Source of the DNA: Hordeum vulgare subsp. vulgare
Taxonomy: Eukaryota > Streptophyta > Magnoliopsida > Poales > Poaceae
Assembly: GCF_904849725.1 (NCBI RefSeq)
Contig: NC_058522.1
Coordinates: 193,838,968-193,902,967, forward strand
Direction of reading: 5' to 3'
Length of the DNA: 64,000 nt
Shown here: positions 51,070-61,745 of the stretch, piece by piece
Layout of the letters: each line of letters starts with the position of its first letter
Position numbering within the stretch: the first letter of the stretch is position 1
The notes under the pieces: model-generated
The model's database searches: none
What the model was told of the DNA's origin: nothing
What the model saw: only the letters and a program-made list of their open reading frames with translations
Translations under genes and position numbers: made by a program

Positions 51070-53129
51070 TGTGGCAGCCCGATGCCGGTGTTCCAGAAGA
51101 TTCCCCTTCTATTCCGTTTTCGTCGTGTGTCTATTTTCTTTCATCGCATCATGCGCATCATCAGCATTGCATCGACATCCCGTTGCCGCCCGTTTTCAAA
51201 ACCTGCATCCGTTGTTAGTTGCTGGTTCTCGTCGTAGTTTGTTCCGAGTCCGACCGCACTCGCACGCGCCCGCGGCATCGTCAAATCCCTGTTTTAAAAG
51301 TGTGTTGAAAACTTTCTCTGATCGAGGTGAAACTTGGCATGCGGTCGTGATTAGTTATAGGTAGGCCGCCTGTCGAATTTCGTCGCGATCGGAGTCCGTC
51401 TGGTACCCGAACGGTTGACCGTAGCGGCACCGTATTCGGTCTACCGTCAGACGATTGTCGGTGTTTTAAAACCCGTTGCCGCGCCGCCCGTTTTCCCTCT
51501 CGTCTCCGGTAAACCATCCTACACGGCCACGTACCCATTCCCGCGTGCGGAATCGTTCGAATCCAACCCCACGGTTGGATCCAGAACGAAATTCCGGTTA
51601 ACCTAGCCCCCCATTTGTCTATATATACCCCTCCATCATATTTTTAGACATCCCCCTCTCCTCTCTCCTCGAAATTCGTGCCAACCCCGAAACCCTAGCC
51701 AGCCTCCTCTCTCCCTCTCCAGCCCCTGGGCCCGCGAAGCCCATCTGGGCCCGCCCGAGCCCGGATCGCCCCTGCCTTGGCCGATTTCCTTCTCCTCCCG
51801 CAGGAGCTCGCCACTGCCTGCCCGAGCGCCTCCCGCTGGTCGCCGCGCCGCCTCCGGGCACCTTGGCCGTCGGGCCCCCCTCCTGCGCCGCCCCGATCTG
51901 CTCGCCACCGCCCTTGCCGCCTCGCCGCTGGCCAGTTCCGGCCATCCCCAAGTCGCCCTCCTTCGGATCATGAAGATCTCGAGCACACTCGTCGCCGGAG
52001 ATCGGCCTACCTGTCGTGGTCGCTGCCCTCGTTGGGAGATCGAGCAGAAGGCTCGATCTGCTCGCCCCGCGTTGACCAGCGCGCTCAGCCGCGTGGGCCC
52101 GTCCGCAGCGGCCCAGCGTCCCGCGCCAGTCGGCCCAGCTCCCGAGCCGCCTCGTGGGCGAGCGCCACGTGCGCCCAGGCCGAGCGCCTCCCCACGGCCC
52201 AGGTCCCGCGCCAGCACCGACGACCTGCCTCCTCTCGTGGGCCTTGGCCCGCAAGGTGAGAACCCCTCCCGAGCGCTATCCTCCGCCCCGGCGCAGATCA
52301 GTTAGACACCGCCGGTGCTTCGATTCAGCCCAACATACCAGATTCGGCCCGATAGATTTTTTTTAGAGTTTTTGGAATTTAATTAAATTCCAGAAAAATA
52401 GACGTATATTCAAACTCCCGTAACTTTTAAACCGTACATCCGTTCGCGATGAGTTGTATATGTTTTTGTGTAGAATTTCGCGTAGTATTCGTTTTTGCAA
52501 CTTGCATAAAAGTTTGATGTGGTTTGACCCACTGTTTGCCTAGATATGGGTGCTGTCCTAATAGGTTTGCGTCCCGTATTTATTTTTTCGCGCATGTCCG
52601 GTTTGCCCGAATGCCTTAGATAAAATGTTCATGCTCTAGGGACCCATTTGCCATGTATTTTAGAGTAGCCGATGATATTTTTGCACGTAGGGGAATGTCG
52701 TTAGTTTATTTTTCCATAATAGGTTATTATCTCGCATTTATGTGTGGCATTATTTTGTTGTGCAACCCCACATATTTTATATGTTTTCGGGGTAGAAAAA
52801 TCCATAAGATTTTTCTGTGCAATTAGATTTAGCATTAGAGCAAGTTAGTTCGCACGATATTTTGCCATGTTGCCCTCTTGTCTTTTTCGTAGGATTTATT
52901 TCATGCTTCGTTTGATTAAGTTGTCAACTAGAGAGTTGTTCTTGGATGTTTACTCTAGCCCCTGGTATTTTTGGTTGCAATAGTAATGCATGTTTAGGTG
53001 TGGTTTGCTTGCTCTCAAGTTGCTAGAAATAGTGCTGATTTGGAGGAGCTGAAATATTTCTAAGTCTGGAATCTGTTATATTTTGTTGTTGTCTTGTCTT
53101 GCTTGTATCTTTTGATCTCTAGCTCTTTT
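51070..53129 (+). repeat. Giant LTR, plus strand, promoter-proximal part
   Basis: Starts TGTGGCAGCCCGATGCC at 51070, comparable with the start of LTR 1 (TGTAATGCCCCAG). It has a TATA box at 51620, a CT-rich leader with AACCCTAGCC, GC-rich sequence to 52255 and a strong donor-like AAGGTGAG (52253-52260), then AT-rich intron-like sequence. Angela B interrupts it at 53130. The purine run GGAGAGGGGAAG just left of 51070 belongs to the adjoining LTR copy and is not good evidence of a polypurine tract. Confidence 0.55.
51620..51627 (+). promoter_or_regulatory. TATA box of the plus-strand giant LTR
   Basis: TATATATA followed about 30 bp later by CCCCCTCTCCTCTCTCC, a typical plant leader. Likely LTR transcription start near 51655. 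Confidence 0.55.
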
Positions 53130-54949
53130 TGTTGGGGAACGTCGCATGGGAAACAAAAATTTGCCTACGCGCACGAAGACCTATCATGGTGATGTCCATC
53201 TACGAGAGGGGATGAGTGATCTACATACCCTTGTAGATCGTACAGCAGAAGCGTTAGTGAACGCGGTTGATGTAGTGGAACGTCCTCACGTCCCTCGATC
53301 CGCCCCGCGAACAATCCCGCGATCAGTCCCACGATCTAGTACCGAACGGACGGCACCTCCGCGTTCAGCACACGTACAGCTCGACGATGATCTCGGCCTT
53401 CTTGATCCAGCAAGAGAGACGGAGAGGTAGAAGAGTTCTCCGGCAGCGTGACGGCGCTCCGGAGGTTGGTGATGACCTTGTCTCAGCCGGGCTCCGCCCG
53501 AGCTCCGCAGAAACGCGATCTAGAGGAAAAACCGTGGAGATATGTGGTCGGGCTGCCGTGGAAAAGTCGTCTCAAATCGGCCCTAAAACCTCCGTATATA
53601 TAGGTGGGAGAGGGGGGACCTTGCCTTGGGGCTCAAGGAGCCCCAAGGGGGTCGGCCGAGTCCAAGGGGGGAGGACTCCCCCCCCAAACCGAGTTGGACT
53701 TGGTTTGGTGGGAGGGAGTCCCCCTTCCTTCCCACCTCCTCCTTTTTTTTTTCTTTTCTCTTGATTTTTTCTTCTTGGCGCATAGAGCCCTTTTGGGCTG
53801 TCCCACCAGCCCACTAAGGGCTGGTGTGCCACCCTCAAGGCCTATGGGCTTCCCCGGGGTGGGTTGCCCCCCCGATGAACTCCCGGAACCCATTCGTCAT
53901 TCCCGGTACATTCCCGGTAACTCCAAAAACCTTCCGGTAATGAAATGAGGTCATCCTATATATCAATCTTCGTTTCCGGACTATTCTGGAAACCCTTGTG
54001 ACGTTCGTGATCTCATTCGGGAATCCGAACAACACTCGGTAACCAACCATATAACTCAAATACGCATAAAACAACGTCGAACCTTAAGTGTGCAGACCCT
54101 GCGGGTTCGAGAACTATGTAGACATGACCCGAGAGACTCCTCGGTCAATATCCAATAGAGGGACCTGGATGCCCATATTGGATCCTACATATTCTACGAA
54201 GATCTTATCGTTTGAACCTCAGTGCCATGGAGTCATATAATCCCGTATGTCATTCCCTTTGTCCTTCGGTATGTTACTTGCCCGAGATTCGATCGTCAGT
54301 ATCCGTATACCTATTTCAATCTCGTTTACCGGCAAGTCTCTTTACTCGTTCCGTAGTACAAGATCCCGCAACATACACTAAGTTACATTGCTTGCAAGGC
54401 TTGTGTGTGATGTTGTATTACCGAGTGGGCCCCGAGATACCTCTCCGTTCACACGGAGTGACAAATCCCAGTCTTGATCCATACTAACTCAACTAACACC
54501 TTCGGAGATACCTGTAGAGCATCTTTATAGTCACCCAGTTACGTTGCGACGTTTGATACACACAAAGCATTCCTCCGGTGTCAGTGAGTTATATGATTTC
54601 ATGGTCATAGGAATAAATACTTGACACGCAGAAAACAGTAGCAACAAAATGACATGATCAACATGCTACGTCTATTAGTTTGGGTCTAGTCCATCACGTG
54701 ATTCGCCTAATGACGTGATCCAGTTATCAAGCAACAACACCTTGTTCATAATCAGAAGACACTGACTATCTTTGATCAACTGGCTAGCCAACTAGAGGCT
54801 TGCTAGGGACGGTGTTTTGTCTATGTATCCACACATGTAAATGAGTCTTCATTCAATACAATTATAGCATGGATAATAAACGATTATCTTGATACAGGAA
54901 TTATAATAATAACTATATTTATTATTGCCTCTAGGGCATAATTCCAACA
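53130..54949 (-). repeat. 3' LTR of Angela B
   Basis: 1820 bp, TGTTGG...CCAACA; TATA box (minus strand) at 53595-53602. Shares variants with the 5' LTR of B (for example the CTTCTTGGCGCATAGAG stretch), which separate it from copy A. Confidence 0.95.
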
Positions 54950-55017
54950 GTATCCCACTTGCACTAGAGTCAATAATCTAGCCCTCACATCACCATGTGA
55001 ATTACATTGTAATAAAT

Positions 55018-58000
55018 CTAACACCCATACAGTTCTGGTGTAGAATCTGCTACGACGCTTTGCTTGGAACTGCACCAGCTTACTGCACCCCCATTAAGAA
55101 TAAATACATATCCGGTTTGCGATTTAGAGTCGTCCGGATCTGTGTCAAAGCTTGCATCGACGTAACCTTTTACGGCGAGCTCTTCATCACCTCCATACAC
55201 GAGAAACATCTCCTTAGTCCTTTTCAGGTACTTCAGGATATTCTTGACCGCTGTCCAGTGATCCACTCCTGGATTACTCTGGAACCTACCTGCCATACTT
55301 ATGGCCAGGCTAACATCTGGTCTAGTGCACAACATCGCATACATGATAGAACCTATGGCTGAAGCATAGGGGACGGAGCGCATATGCTCTCTATCTTCAT
55401 CAGTTGCTGGGTACTGAGTCTTACTCAATCTCGTACCTTGTAGAACTGGCAAGAACCCTTTCTTGGACCGTTCCATTTTGAACCTCTTCAAAACTATATC
55501 AAGGTATGTGCTTTGTGAAAGTCCTATCAGGCGTTTTGATCTATCCCTATAGATCTTAATGCCTAGAATGTAAGCAGCTTCTCCTAGGTCCTTCATAGAG
55601 AAACTTTTATTCAAGTAATCCTTTATGCTCTCTAAAAACTCTACCTTGTTTCCAATCAGTAATATGTCATCCACATATAATATTAGAAACGCCACAGAGC
55701 TCCCACTCACTTTCTTGTAAATACAAGATTCTCCAACCACTTGTATAAACCCAAATGCTTTGATCACCTCATCAAAGCGTTTGTTCCAACTCCGAGATGC
55801 TTGCACCAGTCCATAAATGGATCGCTGGAGCTTGCACACCTTGTTAGCATTCTTAGGATCGACAAAACCTTCGGGTTGTATCATATACAACTCTTCCTTA
55901 AGGAAACCGTTAAGGAACACCGTTTTGACATCCATCTGCCAGATTTCATAATCGAAAAATGCAGCTATTGCTAACATGATTCTGACAGACTTAAGCATCG
56001 CTACGGGTGAGAAAGTCTCATCGTAGTCAACTCCTTGAATTTGTGAAAAACCCTTTGCCACAAGTCGAGCTTTATAAACGGTCACATTACCGTCAGCGTC
56101 CGTCTTCCTCTTAAAGATCCATTTGTTCTGAATGGCCTTGCGGCCCTCAGGCAGTACCTCCAAAGTCCACACTTTGTTCTCATACATGGATCCTATCTCG
56201 GACTTCATGGCTTCCAGCCATTTGTTGGAATCTGGGCCCACCATTGCTTCTTCATAATTCGCAGGTTCATTGTTGTCTAACAACATGATTGATAAGACGG
56301 GATTACCGTACCACTCTGGAGCAGCACGTGGTCTCGTCGACCTGCGTGGTTCGACAGAAACTTGAACTGGAGTTTGATGATCATCATCATTAACTTCCTC
56401 CTCAACCGGCGTTGCAATGACAGAGGTTTCCCCTTGCCCTGCGCCACCATCCAGAGGGATGAGAGGTTCGACAACCTCGTCAAGTTCTATCTTCCTCCCA
56501 CTCAATTCTCTCGAGAGAAACTCCTTCTCGAGAAAAGCTCCGTTTTTAGCAACAAACACTTTGCCCTCGGATTTGAGATAGAAGGTGTACCCAACTGTCT
56601 CTTTTGGGTAACCTATGAAGACGCACCTTTCCGCTTTGGGTTCCAGCTTTTCAGGCTGAAGCTTTTTGACATAAGCTTCACATCCCCAAACTTTAAGAAA
56701 CGACAGCTTTGGTCTTTTGCCATACCACAGTTCGTATGGTGTCGTCTCAACGGATTTTGATGGTGCCCTATTTAAAGTGAATGCAGCTGTTTCTAATGCA
56801 TAGCCCCAAAATGATAACGGCAAATCAGTAAGAGACATCATAGATCGCACCATCTCTAATAGAGTACGATTACGACGTTCAGACACACCATTACGCCGTG
56901 GTGTTCCAGGCGGTGTTAACTGTGAAACAATTCCACATTGTCTTAAGTGAGCACCAAACTCGAAACTCAGATATTCACCCCCACGATCAGACCGTAGGAA
57001 CTTGATCTTCTTGTTACGATGTTTTTCCACTTCACTGTGAAATTGCTTGAACTTTTCAAATGTTTCAGACTTGTGCTTCATCAAGTAGACATAACCATAT
57101 CTACTTAAATCGTCAGTGAAGGTGAGTAAATAACGATATCCGCCGCGTGCCTCCACGCTCATTGGACCACACACATCGGTATGTATGATTTCCAACAAGT
57201 CACTTGCACGCTCCATTGTTCCTGAGAACGGAGTCTTAGTCATCTTGCCCATGAGGCATGGTTCACACGTGTCAAGTGAATCAAAGTCAAGTGACTCCAA
57301 AAGTCCATCAGCATGGAGTTTCTTCATGCGCTTTACACCAATATGACCTAAGCGGCAGTGCCACAAAAATATGGCGCTATCATTGTTAACTCTAACTCTT
57401 TTGGTCTCAATGTTATGTATATGCGTATCGCTATCAAGATTCAATATGAACAATCCTCTCACATTCGGTGCATGACCATAAAAGATGTTACTCATAGAAA
57501 TAGAACAACCATTATTCTCTGACTTAAAGGAGTAACCGTCTCGCAATAAACAAGATCCAGATATAATGTTCATGCTCAACGCAGGCAATAAATAACAATG
57601 ATTTAAGTTCATCACTAATCCTGACGGTAACAGAAGTGACACTGTGCCGACGGCGATTGCATCAACCTTGGAACCATTTCCTACGCGCATCGTCACTTCA
57701 TCTTTCGCCAGCCTTTGCCTATTCCGCAGTTCCTGTTTCGAGTTGCAAATATGAGCAACAGAACCGGTATCGAATACCCAGGCACTACTACGAGAGCCGG
57801 TTAAGTACACATCAATAACATGTATATCAAATATACCTGATTTTTCTTTGCTCGCCTTCTTATCTGCCAGATACTTGGGGCAATTGCGCTTCCAGTGACC
57901 CATACCCTTGCAATAGCAACACTCCGTTTCTGGCTTAGGTCCAGCTTGGGGTTTCTTTGTCGGATTGGCAACAGGCTTGCCGCTCTTCTTCGAATTGCCC

Positions 58001-58673
58001 TTCTTGCCTTTGCCGTTTCTCTTGAAACTAGTGGTCTTATTCAGCATCAACACTTGATGCTCTTTACGGAGTTCAGACTCTGCGACTTTCAGCATCGCAA
58101 ACAACTCGCCGGGAGATTGTTCATCCCTTGCATGTTGTAGTTCAACACAAAGCCTTTATAGCTTGGCGGCAGTGATTGAAGGATTCTGTCAGTGATAGCT
58201 TCTTGCGGGAGTTCAATCCCCAGCTCAGCTAGACGGTTTGAGTACCCAGACATTTTGAGCACAGGTTCACTGACAGATGAGTTTTCCTCCATCTTGCAAG
58301 CATAGAATTTATCGGAGGTCTCATACCTCTCGATCCGGGCGTTCTTCTGAAAGATAAACTCCAACTCCTGGAACATCTCAAATGCTCCATGACGCTCAAA
58401 GCGACGTTGAAGTCCCGGTTCTAAGCCATACAAGACTGCACATTGAACTATTGAGTAGTCCTCCTTACGTCCTAACCAAGCGTTCTTAACATCTTGATCA
58501 GCCGTAGCGGGTGGTTCATCTCCTAACGCAGCATTAAGGACATAATCCTTCTTCCCAGCTTGTAAGATTAGCTTAAGATTACGAGCCCAGTCTACAAAGT
58601 TGCTTCCATCATCTTTCAACTTAGCTTTCTCTAGGAACGTATTAAAATTCAGGATGACTGTCGCGTGAGCCAT
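55018..58673 (-). pseudogene. gag-pol: Angela gag-pol, copy B, frameshift in gag and RNase H deletion
   Basis: Gag starts at ATG 58673. One base is missing near 58116 relative to copy A, closing the frame shortly after MQGMN. A second long frame of 1028 codons (58104-55018) then carries the rest of gag with its CCHC knuckle (CCYCKGMGHWKRNC), protease DTG, integrase (HTD, RSDRGGEY, SERRN) and RT YVDD, without any stop. At 55040 about 308 bp present in copy A (39897-40204) are missing, joined at a 3-base TGT repeat. This removes RNase H from just after VVADST, including the catalytic AEAEY glutamate and CDNTG aspartate. Confidence 0.95.
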
Positions 58674-59926
58674 GATCTACAATACAAATATATTCAAAGT
58701 GGACTTAGACTATGTTCAAGATAATTAGAGTTTAACTTAATCAAATTATTTTCTAAACTCCCACTCAAAAAGTACATCCCTCTAGTCATTTGAGTGGTTC
58801 ATGATCCACTTACACTAGCTCAAGTCCGATCATCACGTGAGTTGAGTATAGTTTCTGTGGTAAGCATCCCTATGCTAATCATATCATCTATATGATTCAT
58901 GATCGACCTTTCGGTCTCATGTGTTCCGAGGCCATGTATGCACATGCTAGGCTTGTCAAGCTTAACCCGAGTGTTCCGCGTCGCAACTGTTTTGCACCCG
59001 TTGTATGTGAACGTTGAGTCTATCACACCCGATCATCACGTGGTGTCTCGAAACGACGAACTGTAGCAACGGTGCACAGTCGGGGAGAACACAATTTCGT
59101 CTTGAAATTTTAGTGAGAGATCACCTCATAATGCTACCGTCATTCTAAGCAAAATAAGGTGCATAAAAGGATTAACATCACATGCAATTCATAAGTGACA
59201 TGATATGGCCATCATCACGTGCTTCTTGATCTCCATCGCCAAAGCACCGGCACGATCTTCTTGTCACCGGCACCACACCATGATCTCCATCAACGTGTTG
59301 CCATCGGGGTTGTCGTGCTACTCATGCTATTACTACTAAAGCTACCTCCTGGCAAAATAGTAAACGCATCTGCAAGCACAAACGTTAGTATAAAGACAAC
59401 CCTATGGCTCCTGCCGGTTGCCGTACCATCGACGTGCAAGTCAATATTTCTATTACAACATGATCATCTCATACATCCAATATATCACATCACATCATTG
59501 GCCATATCACATCACAAGCATACCCTGGAAAAACAAGTTAGACGTCCTCTAATTTTGTTGTTGCATGTTTTACGTGGTGACCATGGGTATCTAGTAGGAT
59601 CGCATCTTACTTACGCAAACACCACAACGGAGATATATGAGTTGCTATTTAACCTCATCCAAGGACCTCCTCGGTCAAATCTGATTCAACTAAAGTTGGA
59701 GAAAACGACACTTGCCAGTCATCTTTGAGCAACGGAGTTACTCGTAACGATGAAACCAGTCTCTCGTAAGCGTACGAGTAATGTCGGTCCAAGCCGCTTC
59801 AATCCAACAATACCGCGGAATCAAGAAAAGACTAAGGAGGGCAGCAAAATGCACATCACCGCCCACAAAAACTTTTGTGTTCTACTCGAGAAGACATCTA
59901 CGCATGAACCTAGCTTATGATGCCAC
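58674..59926 (-). other. Untranslated leader of Angela B
   Basis: 1253 bp between the 5' LTR and the gag ATG, near-identical to the leader of copy A apart from scattered substitutions and a missing base near 58981. Contains the variant primer-binding site. Confidence 0.8.
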
Positions 59927-61740
59927 TGTTGGGGAACGTCGCATGGGAAACAAAAAATTTCCTACGCGCACGAAGACCTATCATGGTGATGTCCATCTAC
60001 GAGAGGGGATGAGTGATCTACGTACCCTTGTAGATCATACAGCAGAAGCGTTAGTGAACGCGATTGATGTAGTGGAACGTCCTCACGTCCCTCGATCCGC
60101 CCCGCGAACAATCCCGCGATCAGTCCCACGATCTAGTACCGAACGGATGGCACCTCCGCGTTCAGCACACGTACAGCTCGACGATGATCTCGGCCTTCTT
60201 GATCCAGCAAGAGAGACGGAGAGGTAGAAGAGTTCTCCGACAGCGTGACGGCGCTCCGGAGGTTGGTGATGACCTTGTCTCAGCAGGGCTCCGCCCGAGC
60301 TCCGCAGAAACGGGATCTAGAGGAAAAACCGTAGAGGTATGTGGTCGGGCTGCCGTGGAAAAGTCGTCTCAAATCAGCCCTAAAACCTCCGTATATATAG
60401 GTGGGAGAGGGGGGACCTTGCCTTGGGGCTCAAGGAGCCCCAAGGGGGTCGGCCGAGTCCAAGGGGGGAGGACTCCCCCCCAAACCGAGTTGGACTTGGT
60501 TTGGTGGGAGGGAGTCCCCCTTCCTTCCCACCTCCTCCTTTTTTTTCTCTTGATTTTTTCTTCTTGGCGCATAGAGCCCTTTTAGGCTGTCCCACCAGCC
60601 CACTAAGGGCTGGTGTGCCACCCTCAAGGCCTATGGGCTTCCCCGGGGTGGGTTGCCCGCCCCTGGTGAACTCCCGGAACCCATTCGTCATTCCCGGTAC
60701 ATTCCCGGTAACTCCGAAAACCTTCCGGTAATCAAATGAGGTCATCCTATATATCAATCTTCGTTTCCGGACTATTCCGGAAACCCTTGTGACGTTCGTG
60801 ATCTCATCCGGGACTCCGAACAACATTCGATAACCAACCATATAACTCAAATACGCATAAAACAACGTCGAACCTTAAGTGTGCAGACCCTGCGGGTTCG
60901 AGAACTATGTAGACATGACCCGAGAGACTCCTCGGTCAATATCCAATAGCGGGACCTGGATGCCCATATTGGATCCTACATATTCTACGAAGATCTTATC
61001 GTTTGAACCTCAGCGCCAAGGATTCATATAATCCCGTATGTCATTCCCTTTGTCCTTCGGTATGTTACTTGCCTGAGATTCGATCGTCAGTATTCGTATA
61101 CCTATTTCAATCTCGTTTACCGGCAAGTCTCTTTACTCGTTCCGTAATACAAGATCCCGCAACTTACACTAAGTTACATTGCTTGCAAGGCTTGTGTGTG
61201 ATGTTGTATTACCGAGTGGGCCCCGAGATACCTCTCCGTTCACACGGAGTGACAAATCCCAGTCTTGATCCATACTAACTCAACTAACACCTTCGGAGAT
61301 ACCTGTAGAGCATCTTTATAGTCACCCAGTTACGTTGCGACGTTTGATACACACAAAGCATTCCTCCGGTGTCAGTGAGTTATATGATCTCATGGTCATA
61401 GGAATAAATACTTGACACGCAGAAAACAGTAGCAGGAAAATGACATGATCAACATGCTATGTCTATTAGTTTGGGTCTAGTCCATCACGTGATTCTCCTA
61501 ATGACGTGATCCAGTTATCAAGCAACAACACCTTGTTCATAATCAGAAGACACTGACTATCTTTGATCAACTGGCTAGCCAACTAGAGGCTTGCTAGGGA
61601 CGGTGTTTTGTCTATGTATCCACACATGTAAATGAGTCTTCATTCAATACAATTATAGCATGGATAATAAACGATTATCTTGATACAGGAATTATAATAA
61701 GAACTATATTTATTATTGCCTCTAGGGCATAACTCCAACA
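59927..61740 (-). repeat. 5' LTR of Angela B
   Basis: 1814 bp, TGTTGG...CCAACA; TATA box (minus strand) at 60392-60399. Confidence 0.95.
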
Positions 61741-61745
61741 CTTTT

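Larger units (their letters stand above)
53130..61740 (-). mobile_element. Complete Angela/WIS/BARE1 Copia element, copy B
   Basis: LTRs at 53130-54949 and 59927-61740 flank a defective gag-pol. The target duplication CTTTT is perfect (53125-53129 and 61741-61745). The primer-binding site (59913-59925) reads TGGCATCATAAGC on the minus strand, with one change from copies A and C. The purine tract by the 3' LTR reads AAGTGGGATAC instead of AAGTGGGAGAC. The element is 310 bp shorter than copy A, which the RNase H deletion explains. Confidence 0.95.

Noticed and set aside
50510..51364. Plus-strand 284-codon frame
   Set aside because: It runs across the junction of two LTR copies at 51070 and is antisense to one LTR leader, so it cannot be an inherited gene.
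51619..52254. Minus-strand 211-codon frame in the plus-strand giant LTR
   Set aside because: Antisense to a GC-rich leader; Gly/Arg-rich with no recognisable domain.
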